In this document: in pieces, positions 33,801-48,534 of the stretch
How the letters are laid out: the number at the start of each line of letters is the position of its first letter
How positions within the stretch are numbered: the first letter of the stretch is position 1
Assembly: GCF_947507565.1 (NCBI RefSeq)
Contig: NC_089178.1
Location: 2,356,001-2,420,000, forward strand
Direction of reading: 5' to 3'
DNA from: Oscarella lobularis
Lineage: Eukaryota; Porifera; Homoscleromorpha; Homosclerophorida; Oscarellidae
Length of the DNA: 64,000 nucleotides
Notes under the pieces: model-generated
Seen by the model: only the letters and a program-made list of their open reading frames with translations
The model's database searches: none
What the model was told of the DNA's origin: nothing
Position numbers and translations under genes: made by a program

Positions 33801-36800
33801 CTGAAATTCAGCGCGTCAGATGACATGTTGCACTGTACCGGTGAAAAGCAGAGAACGACGTGAAGATTTTGACGAGCTCTCGAAATGAAGTAATTGTACA
33901 AATTGTCGGGAGTGGGAGGCCGCTTCGGAAATTCCTTTTTCATGACGGGAGTGAGCTCCGTGAAGATCTCGTCCAGCTCGTCTCGGCCGAATAAATTCGA
34001 AACCTAAAACATCTTGGTGCAAATCTTCATTCGAGTCAGTCCTTCCCGTGATACCTCTCCGGAAGAAAGAACGTTGTTCATGTACTCCAGAAAGTTTTCG
34101 TCTTTGATTTCCTGATCAGTGAATAGGAAAGTGATTCCCTGTCCCTTTGTGCCAGCAACATTGTACAGATGCTTCAGATCCTCGATCAGATTGTTGACAT
34201 TGTACGCTCTAGAGAGTACGATAAAGTTGAGACCGCGAGGAAGAAAAGGAAGTAGTAACGCCATACCTCGTCAAAGTAATCTGAAAAGTTTTGTATCCCG
34301 CTATGAAGGAAGCTAGGCGAGTCAAACTCTGCTTTCCAGAGCCGCCCACTCCGACGAGAAGCGCGTTGCCACGATCCGTGCGAATTATTCGAGAAATCTG
34401 ATTCAGAACGACGCGTTGTCCCGACAAGTGCTCTTTATACGCAAGGAACTGACCTTAATAAGATTGACCATAGCGTCCTTGAAGAAAACGAGATCCATGC
34501 CGGCGCCGCGAATCATTTCGTTGTACTGCAGCATAGACGTTTCTAGCCTCTCACGAAGCTCGTCAAACGGAGGGATCTATATTACGGCATCATAAATATC
34601 ACAATCAATGCGGCGAGGACTCCTCGAATCATTACCAATTCATAAATTTTCGGAGCATCAAGATCAGCATCGTCAGGTTCGTCACCGGTCGGCTCCGGAG
34701 CTTCTCTACACCCAAAAAAACAATGAAAACTAATAGCAAATGATGCAGGTATTGTTGCCTCAAAAAGTCGACAAAGTAAGGCTCCTCCGGCAACAACGCA
34801 CGACTCGCGTCGTCCAAATCGTCTCCAATTGTACGCGACGTAGCGGCATCGAACCAATCTCTGTCCTCCGGTGAGATGAAACGATCGGCAATGACTCGCG
34901 CCGCTTCGTGCTTCCACAGCGCCATCAAGACGTTCGTCGTCGAGGCGACGTCGCTGTTGACCTTCAGCATTCCCTCCCAAATGCGCGACAGGTCGCGCAA
35001 ATTGAAGATGTAGTGAAACTTGGCCGGCGTGGAGAGCATCTTGATCTTCGTCGCTTGCCATAGACGTCGCGTCGAGACGACGAGCTTCGACGCAAGTTCG
35101 ACGACGTCCGGCGCAAAACCGCGTTCTTTGCAGAAGTATCCCGAGGCGATTACGCCAAAGATTTTGTCGATAGACGCATTAGACGGAAGAGTGCAATTGA
35201 AAACGACGAAGCGTCGCTTGAGTCGTTGGGGTATGTCGTTGCGACCGCCGCCAGGATGAATCATTGCCGCGACGAATTGAATGTCGGCGATTGTGATGAA
35301 GTCGCCCGGTTTGTCGAGACTGTAGAAGCCGCGCATTTCCATCAGTTGGCGAACGATTTCGTTCGTCACTTGGTCGCCCCATTCGTTGATAAGCGGCATA
35401 TTCACGTCGTCAATGAAGATGGTCATTCTGCGACCGGCCGGCGGGCCGTACGTGCTGCCGACGCGTTTTTCCACGTAGCTTTCAATGGCGCGCTGACGAC
35501 ACGAATTAAACTCGAATCAAAGTAGAAGATTTTGATTTTACCTGGAAAAGATTTGGCGTTGTTGCCGAGGAAAAGTTGAGGGCTTTCGTCAAGTGCTCCT
35601 CTTGGTTGTATTTGGAGCAGTAGCTCTTGAGAATGACGGTCTTCGCCGTTCCTTGTTCTCCCATCAGTAAAACGCCCTAGGGAGTTTCGTCTTTGTAACG
35701 CGTGTGAGTAAAACGATTGGGAATACTTTCTGCTGCTTGGCCATTGCGTGGATGAGAAAATCCATGCGTACGTTATCGACGTTGGGAACGAGAATTGAGG
35801 AGAATTCCGGCACTCTGTCTTTGGGATACTCGTACGCGGGAACGCGATCTTTCCAGTGTTGCCATGTTCCTACAAAGAGCAAAAGGTACAGAAGGTATAA
35901 AGGAGAAGGATCAATAGTGTCACCTGCGTCATTGACAACAAATTCGAAAATTGTATCCCGACAGTCTGGGTCAATTTCTGGCAAATCAAGTTCCTCTTTT
36001 CGTCGTAGAGCGACTTCCAGTTTGACTCTGTCTTCAAGTTCCAGCGCCGCTCCAAGACTCCACATTATAGAAAACGAAAACAGGCGACTCAGATGACGAC
36101 GAACAACTTCTGTGCCGTCTTCCCGCTTGGGAATTAAGCCTTGAAGCAAACCAAGAGCCTTTGATTAAGAAAGGAAACTTAATTAATCACAAGAAAATGA
36201 CGAATCAATAATAACACGATACTTGAGCAATGTAATTGCATTGGAGAAGATCCATTTTGGGATTCAAACTGTGGCTGAAGTAATTGAAAATATCTTGAAA
36301 CGTCGATTCGAAAAGAGAAGTGAAAACTTCCACTTCTACAGGCGATCTCGTCTTCAGCCATCCCTAGAAAAGAGAGAGACGTTTCGATGCGGAAAAAGGA
36401 CGTTTAGCAAACGCCGTTACCTGCAAAATAGGTCTCCAATCTAGAGCTGACGAGCTCATGTACACCATCCCGTTTCGCGATACGGTAGCAGGCGACGCGT
36501 TATCGATGTTATGCGGCTCGAAAATAATTTTGCAATTGGGAGACATGGGAATGCGATCGCCATTCGCCAACGTCAGCGTCTTATTATCGTCCAGCACGGA
36601 ATTGAGATTCTCAATCCAAAGCGTGTCGACGGGCCCGTCGAGAACGAGCCACACGTGTTCGCCCTTTTTCGTGCGCAAAGTCTTGCGCCAGAGCGTCGAA
36701 AAGATGCCGTCGGTCCAGTCATTCGTCGCCACGTCGAGCCTTCCGAACATCTGCGACGCGGTTATCGCTTTGGGATTCATTCTCATTTCGCGATGGGGTC

Positions 36801-39800
36801 GTCCGATGTCAGTGAGCGCTTTCATTAGAATGTGAATGCAGCACGTCTTGCCGGCGCCGCTTGGGCCGAGCACCATCATGCCGTGACGAACGCGTTGCGT
36901 TTCGAATAGCTGAATGAGTTTCAAGGTCCAAGGTGGATGATTGATGAGGCCGGCTTTGTTGACTTCTTCGGCGATCGCCGCTTCCAGATCTGGATATCCT
37001 GCTTTTTCCATGCTAACGCCGGGAAACAAGTCGCTGATGAGAGAGAGAAAGAGCGGCTCGTCTTCATCCACCTAAAAATCAATTTCTCTCTCTCCGCGAC
37101 TATGTACGACGCTTTTTTCTCACCAATTTTGAAAGATTCATGTCGCGAAGGACTCTCATCACAATGTCTCCTTCCGCTTCGCCAGCCGATTCTCGTTTGA
37201 CGGCACCCAGCGTGCGCAGGACGGAGAGAATGTTGCGAAGTCCGAAATCGTAGTGAACCTGCTTCGTGAGCTGTTCCTCGCACAGTTTGTAGAGGGTGAA
37301 GAACTTTCGAGAAAGAACGATATTCTCGATGAAACCGACGCTCGCCAATTTGACGCGAATGATGATCTGAATTCTGTTACAGCAACGAAACTTCTTAAAA
37401 AAGAAACGAACTTACGTGCCGGTCGGGAACCATCATAGCAACCGTCCGAAATTGCATTTTGAGATTTTCTGGAAGTTCCTGACGTCCAGCATAGCCGGGA
37501 TTCTATACGCAAGTAGAAATGAAGGAAATTGGAGCAAAGCGCAAAGTGAGTTTACCATGGTGAGAAAAATGCCAAATTCCGGGTTCATCGATACAGCGTC
37601 GCCGTCGGTAAAAATGAATTGACTCTTTCGGTCCTTCTTGCACGATAGCACGACAGCGATCTGCTGCGCGGCAACGGAAAGCACAGGCAGCTCAATCCGA
37701 TTGAATTCGTCAAAGCAACCCCAGCTGCCAGATTGAGCAAGACCTGAAATCTCCAAATGCTTCAAAATATCAAACGCAACAACATTAACGAACCTTTGTA
37801 AATTCGTCCCAATCCACGGTAATCCATCTGATCGGAACAATTGAAAACGACGACGTATTTTCCCAAAGCTTTGCCCATATCTTTGACCGTTTCTGTGCAG
37901 AAAAAACGTCATCGACTCTTTTCAAAGACTTTTAAGAATATCAACTTGCCTGTTTTTCCTGTTCCCGCTGGTCCGGCGGGTGCGCCGCCCATCGAAAGAC
38001 CCAACGCTTGAGCGAGAGTGATGTAGCAACGATCGGTGAGCGGAGTAATGACCAAGCGCTCCGTGCATCCAAGATATTCGTTCTGATACGTGAAACTGAC
38101 GTCGGTGATGGCAATGACGCACTTGTCAATATCCGTATTGAAGTAGAAGCGCGACTGCTTCAACCATTCGAAATCGGTTGGCGAACGGATGTGCATTTTG
38201 ACCAAATCGTGAAAAATATCTCGCTGGTGAACGTGAATCGTGATCAGCGTCTCGTATTTCGTCCTTTCGACGCTTCCCAAGTCCTCCGTCGTCTTTCCTA
38301 TGAGTTGATTGAGCAGATCAAGAAACGCCTGATCGGTACTGGACATTATCTTCTTGTCCGAGCGCGCCTTCGTAAGCGCCGCTTCGGCGTCGCGCGTCCA
38401 AACCATTTGAAGGCCCAGAAGACCAACTTGGGCGATGAACGTGTCGAGAAAGGACATCACTTCAAAATTTTGATCGTTAATCGTCACGGACGCCGACCGG
38501 ACGACTCCGTGCAAAGACTTTTGAACCATTTTCAGCAGGTTGTCGAGCCACGTTTCGACGTTACCGTGCGCCATGACCGGCTTTTCCAAGTCCATGCGAA
38601 CGTTTTCGCGCGAATTGACGGCCAAGATGCGATCGTAATCCTTCTCGTGAAAAGTCGCCGTTTTCACGTTGTCAAAAATGCCGAGCAGGTGAGCTTGAAT
38701 CGTGTGCGAGTCGCTCGCCTGGCCGAGAATCTCCAACAAAGCCGGATCGGAGACGAAGAAGAATCGCGGAAAGAGGAGTCGCTTCGCTTCGAGATAACCG
38801 CTCAACGACTTCTGACAGACTTCGAGCTGCTCGAGAAGATGAGGAAGCAGTTGACCTAACGTTTCGTCGCCCACGCAACACTGAACGACGTTGTTCGTCT
38901 CGTGGGCGCGCGTCATGATCTTCACCCAAGACTTATCAATATTTTGGAAGCGTTTCGCTTCCTTGGGCAGCTGCTTGGCAATGTCGCCGCCGACGAAGAC
39001 GGCTTCGAGATAGATCCAGAGGTTCTGTACGACGAGCCAGTTTTCAATGATTTCCGTCGTCGTCGACAACTTGTGAACCCACTGCTGAATTTTCGCTTTG
39101 AACGGCGCGTTATAGCGATTGCTCATGAGGGAGCTGAGAATCATCAGGCTGTCTTCCATGCGTGACACGATTTCGGTTGTGTCGTCGCCGCGCAACAGGA
39201 GCTCGCCGCGATTCTTAAAATTGCTGAAACGCAGCGTTTCGACGCCCCATTCCGTCTCGATCATCTTCAGTTTGGCCTCGATGTCTTGCTCCTTGACGGC
39301 GGCGATGCAAACGTCTTCGATGTCTTCCTTATTGACTAAAAGGGGAGCTTCCATGATGTTTCTCAGCAGAAAACCTTCGGCTTCGATGTCGAATTCGTGT
39401 CCGGTCAGTTCGGCAATTCGAGTCCAATGGCGCGGCTTCATTGCCTTGTTGGCCATCATTTCGAGCAAGGGACACGTCTCGTTGAAGTCGTCGACCTTTT
39501 TCTTCAGGTCCTCGTACGCCTGCCAGTCTTTGAGACCTTTGGGAAGCTTGCGACATCGATTTTGAAAGTCGAGCAGTTCGGCGTTGATTTTTTCAATGTC
39601 GACTTCGTTCCAGGCGATTTCGTAGTAACCGTCAACCGATTCGATCACGTTATTATAAAGACCGTAGAGTTTTTGAAGAAGGATCAATTCCTTTCGAATG
39701 CGAACGAGATCGGGATACTCGGTGACGGACAAACCGAACAATTCCTCACCGCCGCTGTACGTGTCGTGCCGTCGCCAGAGCGAATCAAAGCGATTCTGAT

Positions 39801-42800
39801 AGACGACGAGACGATCGCTCGCCTCGCGCGGTTGCACGTCCGGTGCCATGGGACCCTTGGTGCCGTAATCGGCGTAGAACGAGCCGAGATCTTCGTGAAA
39901 GACGACGACATTTTCAACGAGCGTCGCTTTAAAGTCGGCTTGAATTTCGATGAGATGATCTTGCACTTGGCGAACAAGTTCGAGAAGACGATTCCACGAA
40001 TATCGAAGAGTGTCGACGCGTTCTGACTCCTCCTGTAGGACGGGAAGCTGGTAGCGATGAAGAAGAGCGTATGACTCCTCAATGGGAGTCATCGACGTGT
40101 CGACGCGAATCTCGTTCTCGCGTATTTCGCGTAGAACGCCCATCGCGGCGCGAACGTCGTCGAGATCGTTGATCGGACGCGAGAGCCGTTTCGTCCAGTC
40201 GTCGAGCAGCGCGAACACCTCTTCCATCAGCGAGCGATATTTCGTATTGCACTCTTCGCCAAGCGCCACGCGCCACGCTTTCGCCTCGGCGCAGAGCGCA
40301 ATTTTGAGCGGTTCGGAAAAGAGCGAGATGGCGCCGACTGTTTCCACTTCAGGATGGTCGAGAATTTGCTGCTCGAGATTTTGATAGTAAATGATCTGCG
40401 CTTGAAATTCGGCGACTTGGGGATGCGATTCGAGAAAGTCTTTCATCGCCTCGTCGCGATTTCGCTTCCAGATGATATGATAGGAAGAGTATTGGTCTAT
40501 CACTTTCAGCACGTCTCGTTTCGTCGAATTGATCGCGCTCGAGAGCATGGAAACAGATTTTGCCAATTCTTTGTTTTCCGACACGCTCTTTCCGTACGTT
40601 CGGAGCGTTGGACGAGCCGGAGAGGCTGCGGCGGGCGCTTCGTGACGAATGCTGTGCCGAGAAGTGACTCCGTCGCCGCCGTGTAAACCCCAAATTCGGG
40701 TGCGCGACGACGTCGCACTTTCGTCTTTCACCTGCTTCACCAGTTCGTCGAGCTGACCCCAAGCGTGAATGCCCTTTCCGACGGCGACGATCAGTGCCGC
40801 CGCTTTATTGACAGCTTGCTGCACTTCGTCAAGACTCGGTCTCATCGCGATGTCGGGAATCAAAAGAACCAAATCCGTTCGAAAGATGGGATGATGCAAC
40901 TCGACGGCCGTTTTGTCGCCGCCGACGTTGCCGCCGCCGTCACTGCCACCGTAACGATGCGGAACGATCGTGCTCGTTCGCTTGCGAAGACTTTCCAAGG
41001 ATTGCCGTATGCACTTGAGAAGTGCGTCGACGTTGAGTTGCTCAAAATGGGCGAGTAGTTCGTCCGCCTCGCGTCGCATTGACTCGCGCACCTGACGACG
41101 ACGTTCGGCCGCCGCGACGCCGGGCGGAGGCGGCAGCATCTGAGTCGGCGGTCGCGACACGACGAGTTCGCTGCTCGCGCCGCTTTCGCGTCGACTGCGA
41201 TGACCCGTTGCCGCTCGAAGTTCCACCATCGATCCCGGCTTCGACGCTTTTAAGCCGAAAGCGCCGCCGTCGTATTCGTTCAGAAGCTCTTCGTCTTCTT
41301 CGGACAAGGGTACGAGCAGGAGATCAATGATGTCGTGCGCTGCCTCCTCGATAAGACGACTGCGACTTTCGAGAAAAATTGACTGCTTTTCACATGTTAC
41401 CTAGAAAAGAAAAAAATTTCCCATATGGATTGAACTAATTTTCCAATGCGGCCCTCACTCGAGTTCGTGCAAGAAATTCGTCAATTACAACCGGTTCCGA
41501 TTCCGGCAGGTCGCAAAGTTGACATTCGCCTATTTCCGTCAGACAGGCGTCAATGCGATTTTTCACCGCCCCGTTGATTCGATTGACGAGCAGTTCTAAT
41601 TCGTCGAGAGTCTGTTTGCATTTCTCCACGTAGCTATTGAACGTCAACGACGTCCACGTTATCGTCGTGACACCCGGTTCGAGAACGGCGTCGACGGCGG
41701 TAAGATGCGGGGTGAAGAGAGTGCGCAAGATGAGCGGAATTTTTCGTTGAATCCGATTATTCGTCGCCAGCATCACTTTGAGCTGATTAGAATTTCGTTT
41801 GAATGTCGTCTGGCGCGATTGGAGAGAGAGGGCAGACGGCGGCACGTCAAGATCCAGTTTCTGCATCACTTCGATTTCGCGTAGAACTAAAATCACCGAG
41901 TCGTCAAAGTTGACGAATAGCTCTTTTGTCTTTGGATGGCGGACGAAAACTGTCGCCGACAGTCCCTCGGCAACTACATTCATCTGAAAAAAGCAATTGA
42001 GTGCCTGTCAGTAGGTAATATATCCGTCCACACCTGTTTGAGCCAAGCTTGATGGTAGAGGAGCTCGTATTCAAGCAATACTTGAGCTAATCGATTGTAT
42101 TGCTTCACGACTTTCTTCGCCTCGGCCACCTGGAGAATTTTCGGATATTCCTTGAATACAATCATGGGTTCTTCAATTCTTTGCAACAATTGTCTCGCCC
42201 ACTGAATTTTTCCTAAGAAGACGTTTAGAGAGAAATAAGGCAAACTGCTTTTTTACCAGCAACGGGAGGCATGCTTCCTTCAATAGGCGGCTCATTTTTC
42301 AACTTGTTATACAAACGAGACGTTGCTTCAATGTCGCGGATATAGTTGAGCAGAATCAGTTGATACTTCTCCTCTACGTCCAGACAGGGAAGAGCCAGTC
42401 TATCAAGAAAGCAGGAAATTATGCCACTGAATAGTAGACACAAGCAGCCTTACAATTCAAAACGAGACAAAAGCTCCAAAGCACGTCTAGTTCCGGGAAT
42501 CCTTTCAAAACACTGACTAAAAAACATCTGAAGATGAGCCTAAAAAGAGAAGAGAGACATTGAACAAATGCTATTCACACGCGATTTTTCGCACTTCCAA
42601 ATCGACAATGCTCGCTTTGAAATCGTGATAATCTACATCAAAGTCACTTTTTCTGTGATCAAGAACGTCGTACGGTTTCTTCTTCAGCGTCGAAGTGAAA
42701 ACGCTGAAGCGCGTCGCGTAGACTTCGATCCCTTCGATGTGCGACTCCGACAGGATCTTGTACGATTTCACAATGGCGAAAACGTCTTTGATTTTCGTCA

Positions 42801-44914
42801 GACGCTGACAGAATGTGTTGAACTTTCCGAAAACGTACATTTCGCTGAAAACGAGCGGCTTCTCGTCGGGCTGCTGGGCAATTTTGTCCTTCACACGTTG
42901 AACGCATTTTTGGTATTCTTGATTCAGATGCATGCACGCATCAAGGCGAGGAATGACGACGTTCATTTCCTGTTCCCACACGGAATGAAAACCGTGATTT
43001 GTGATGTAGTTCTTGCAGGCGGCAATCATTTGATTAGTGACCTGCAAAAGAACAGGAAAAAGAGCTACGTGACAGAACAAAAAAATCGTCCGTTCGTTTG
43101 TTTGCCTTGACAAAAAGAGCCGTCATTCGTTCGGCAGTGTTGTAATACCGAGAATAGCTGTGAATCATTCGAATGGCGTTGATCAGACCAGGAACGCCTT
43201 CAAGCATGCTAACCTGAACGGAAAACAAAAGTATAATTTCTGCATAGGTAAACAACGCCTTCTTTTAGGACTCTTACCGGATCACCTCGGTATAAAGGAT
43301 CGCAATATTTTTCCATTGTTTGTAGAAATTTGACATTGTCTTTCGATTCGTTGGCGCCTTCAGTTATCCGAGCATCAAGAGCTCGCCACGTCTACAGAGA
43401 CAGAGTTGAAGGTTTAATTAATAGACAATTCCGTCTTCTTTATCTATATCCCTGCCTTGAGGAGTTTTGATTTGGCAATTTGAAGAACGCTGAGAAGAAC
43501 CTTGCTGTCACGACTCTTCACGTGAGTGACAAGAGCATTGAATTTTGCCATGCGCTTCTTCCAGTACTCCAGCTCGGCCCTTGGCCCAACGTTGTCCGCC
43601 TCTTTTCTCATCTGATCGCTTTTGGTCAAAATCTGAAAAGAAACGGCTATTTTCAAAAAGCAAGACGTCATGGGGCTCGTCTTACCTGTTCAATTTCCCG
43701 ACACCACGAAGTCAAACATTTTTCTAATTTGTCAACCGTGTCCGGGTTCGTCGACGCTCGCAAATAGTCCGACGGTGTACCAAGAGCAGACAAGTCCAAT
43801 CCATTGCACGGCGGCAATTTGACGACTTCAGCAACACTCGCTTCCGCTCCAGCCAGAGCGCTGACAAATGATTCCAACTTGATGAGAAAATTACCCCGCA
43901 GCTGTTGGGCTTCATTGGCGTCCGCAAGACCCCAATTGGATTGGCTCTGCAGTGCCGGCACGAAGACAGAGGAGAGGAGATGACGCATGGCGCCGAGCAT
44001 TCCACCACCATTCTCTTCCAACATTCCAAAGTACGTATCCTGAAGAATTCGTGATTATGAAGCGATTTCTATTTTTCTGCTCTAGTTTCTACCGTTCCGA
44101 CAGTATGATTTGTGAGCGGCTTGGAGGTGAGACGCAAGAAAAAGGCGCACATTCCAGGAAAAGCTTCGTGGAGGCCGTCCGTCAAATAGATTCGCGGTTT
44201 CGTCTTGTGAACAGGCGATCTAACGGGCGGTTGGACTCCCTCTGGGTAAAAAAAGGATAGTCCATCCTTATGATCGCGGGCTGAAAGTTCATACCAGCAG
44301 TTTCGTCCGACGCAGCGAGTCGCACGGCCTCCCTTTGCCCTTCGTAGAAAAATAGCAAACAATTAGGCCCGTCCGCTTGAAAAAATTTATCCATTGTGTA
44401 AATCTAAACGAAAAATAGACCAGTCAATCGAGACGGACGTGAAGACCCTACCTGATCGCCCTCGAGAAGGCCTTCTTCGACGTCGGGCACGGCTAGTTGG
44501 AGATTCTCGGCGAGCGTCGCAACAATGTAGTCGTGTCGCGCGTCCATGCGGCTCCGCTTCTTGTCGAGCTCCTCTTTCGATTTTACCTGCCGCGAAAGAG
44601 ACATGAAGTTGATTTTGAACGTTCTCTAGCAACAAGGAAACAAAGACAGAGGCCAGACCCACTCGATGCACAAAGAAAATATTCGAGTCGTAAAAGGGAG
44701 CAGTTGGTGTGCCCAGTGGGTGTGGGAGGCGCGAACAGACAGGAGAAGTCTTGCTAATTTCTTTTATTGGGAAGACCTCGATGTAGATTACCTGCTTTTC
44801 TTTGAGAGTGTCAGCGGTAACGAGAAGACGAGACTTCTGCTGGTCGCCGCCTTGCCGTTTCCGACGCCACGAGTGCGGTTTTGCACTCGCTGCTGGAACA
44901 CGTGTGTCTGCCAT
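27881..44914 (-). CDS. axonemal outer-arm dynein heavy chain, DNAH5/DNAH8 type
   Basis: Complete motor heavy chain of about 4,600 residues over roughly 40 exons, starting at [13 protein letters not shown] and ending in [12 protein letters not shown]. It drives ciliary beating as part of the outer dynein arm. The N-terminal tail (44.9-41.3 kb) contains [19 protein letters not shown], close to the DNAH8/DNAH5 start. One 3.4-kb exon (41.3-37.95 kb) carries the linker. P-loops: AAA1 GPAGTGKT at about 37975-37950, AAA2 GPSGAGKT near 36860, AAA3 GEQGTAKT near 35660, AAA4 GVGGSGKQ near 34340. The stalk coiled coils flank about 33.4-32.2 kb, and AAA5/AAA6 and the C-terminal domain follow. The intron right after the AAA1 P-loop lysine-threonine codons (37949-37893) uses a GC donor. 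I see no frame break. One pre-duplication gene corresponds to vertebrate DNAH5 plus DNAH8. Confidence 0.95.
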
Positions 44915-45083
44915 AGGAATTCAATTGGTCAGATGCGCTGTGAGAAGAAGACGGCGCACTGTAGTCGTTCCTTCTTGGAAACCTCGCAAACACGTAAACA
45001 TTGGTTTACGTCATTTCCGTGCATGCGCAGAGACGCAGGCGTCTCCGTAAGTCCTCGTGTCCCTTCGAGAAAGATCGCTTGCG
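44915..45083. promoter_or_regulatory. candidate shared promoter, dynein / DNAJA
   Basis: A gap of 169 bp between divergent start codons of the dynein heavy chain and the DNAJA-type gene. No TATA box is visible; the call rests on position. Confidence 0.5.
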
Positions 45084-46853
45084 ATGGTGAAAGAGACGAG
45101 ATTCTACGGTGAGTCGCGTATTTAATTGAATCTTTTGTCACATTTATAAACGATGTAGACCTTCTCGGCGTCGGTATCAACGCGACCGAAGCCGAATTGA
45201 AGAAATCGTATCGAAAACTCGCCCTCAAGTATCACCCAGACAAGAATCCGGATCCAGAGGCATCTGAAAAAGTAAGAAAATCTTAAATAGCACAGAAAAC
45301 AACGGCGAAGGTGTCGTTGCAGTTCAAGGAAATCTCAATGGCCTACGAAGTGCTATCGGACAAAAATAAACGAGAAATCTACGATCGCGGCGGAGAGGAA
45401 GCCTTGAAAGAGGGCGGCGGCGGCGGCGGCGGCTCGTCGGCAATGGATATTTTCGATATGTTCTTTGGAGGGGGACATCGAGGTCATAGAGACAATAAAA
45501 CCAAGTCTATCGTTCATCAGTTGAGTGTACGTCGAAAGAGGAGAAAGAGACGAATTCTTCTTTATTGGATATTGGATATAGGTTACTTTGGAGGAATTCT
45601 ATAATGGAAAAACACGGAAATTAGCCAATACCAAAAAAGTGATTTGTCCGCAATGTAATGGAATCGGAGGAAAGGAGGTAATAGTGATGGTTCTTTAGTT
45701 GCCTGGTCAATTTTGACTCTTCTCTTCTCCAAGGGCACAGTGCGCAAGTGTGCTGGGTGTGGCGGGTTAGGCGTAGAACATAGCCTCCGTCAGATTGCCC
45801 CCGGTTTTGTGCAGCGGATGGAGACGATCTGTAGTCGTTGTGGCGGATCTGGTGAAGTGTTCTCTGGTACAAACAGTGAAAATATCGGCGATACACCAGA
45901 TAATACTTATTAAATAATAGAGAAAGACCGGTGTCAAAAATGCGATGGCAGGAAAGTGATAAGGGACAAAAAGATACTTGAGGTGCGGAAATTGGCTCGC
46001 AATTTCAATCTATTGTTAGCTACTGAATGTTTTTGAAGGTTCACATTGAGAAGGGAATGGCTGATGGACAGAAAGTGGTTTTCAGTGGAGAATCTGATCA
46101 GGAGCCGAGAAAAGAAACTGGAGACGTTGTCTTTGTCCTCGATGAGGAAGAGCATCCACGATTCAAAAGAAATGGATCGGATCTGATAATGGAAATGGTA
46201 AAAGGAACCCTCTCCCCTCCCCCTCCTCAGTCGTCACCAATAAAACTTTAGAATATTGACCTTTCTGAGGCTCTTTGTGGCTTCAAGAGACAAATCAAAC
46301 ACTTGGACGGTCGTGTTTTGCGTGTCTCTACCTTTCCAGGGGAAGTTACGAAGCACAGTAAATCGTTCATTTCTCAACAAAGATGCCATAAAATGATGAA
46401 CACTTGATTCAGATGTGATTAAGGTTGTCATGAATGAGGGCATGCCTCATTATAAGAATCCTTTTACGAAAGGCCGGCTTATTATTCAGTTCAAGGTCTG
46501 CATTTGCATTTGATGTCATTAGAAAATAAATGAAATTGTCTCTTAGGTGTCGTTTCCGCGGTCTTTCATGCCTGGACCAACTCTGGAGAAACTAGAAGCG
46601 CTTCTTCCTAAGCGCAGAGAAGTGCTACATGATGACGATATCAAAGAGGTAATAGCAAATAATTTTTTTGAGACGCTTCTCTTCATTTCAATGTCTCTGC
46701 GCAGTACGACCTACTGGACATTGATATTGAAGAAATCAAAGCTCAGGTATGTGACTTGGTGATGTATAGAGAAGGGGATTTCTAAGCGTTGTTCTTTGAT
46801 AATAGTCTCATCAAGATGACGGTCCGCGTAGAGTTCAATGCCAGAGTCACTAG
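45084..46853 (+). CDS. DNAJA-type (class I) Hsp40 co-chaperone
   Basis: J-domain partner of cytosolic Hsp70. Twelve exons, all with in-phase GT-AG junctions. The start [14 protein letters not shown] is followed by the J-domain HPD (KYHPDKNP), a Gly-rich segment, and a zinc-finger region with four Cys pairs ([33 protein letters not shown]). The substrate-binding domain includes [18 protein letters not shown] and [16 protein letters not shown]. The C-terminus is CQSH, at the place of the farnesylation box (CQTS in DNAJA1). His at the last position is unusual for such a box. It starts 169 bp from the dynein start, divergently. Confidence 0.93.
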
Positions 46854-47121
46854 TCTGGTTATTAGTAATTATTAAGTGTCGACTTGAAAGTAGTCTACTG
46901 TAGTGTAGTCTACTAATGCATTAGCTATTCGTCATTTCTAACAGTTTCCTGTTTTCGGCATTTCTATACGGGTCTTGCGCTCGAGCATGCTCACTCTGTG
47001 ATTTGAGGTGTGCTCTTCCTCTAAGACGTCTCCTTCGTTTCTCGCACGCTCCTTCACTCGCTCGCCTTATTTCCACGTTGCAAAGAATCTCCCAAACCGA
47101 TATTTCTGCTCGAACGACGTC

Positions 47122-48253
<1,132 letters not shown>

Positions 48254-48534
48254 AGTTAGAAAATTGGGATGTGGGGGAGGGGATTGTGCTGTGAATCAAT
48301 TCTTATATTTTTCTCAAGTCATTTAGTATGTGTTTGTTGGATGGGTGGGTGGAAAACTTTGCGTGGGTAGACTCTCGGGTTGTAACACTATTCTATTGTA
48401 GTAGCAGTGCATCTGCACGTTATCCAGCCAATTTTAACCGCTTGTTGTTGTAGAGAACATATTGAACTAAAAAATGTACTTTTGTTGTGTCTTTCTAGCC
48501 TTTTGCGTACACACCATCGCATCCGGGAACGTGA

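Noticed and set aside
37922-38859. Plus-strand frames of up to 283 codons opposite the dynein exon
   Set aside because: The minus strand encodes highly conserved dynein linker and AAA1 sequence here; the plus frames are shadows.
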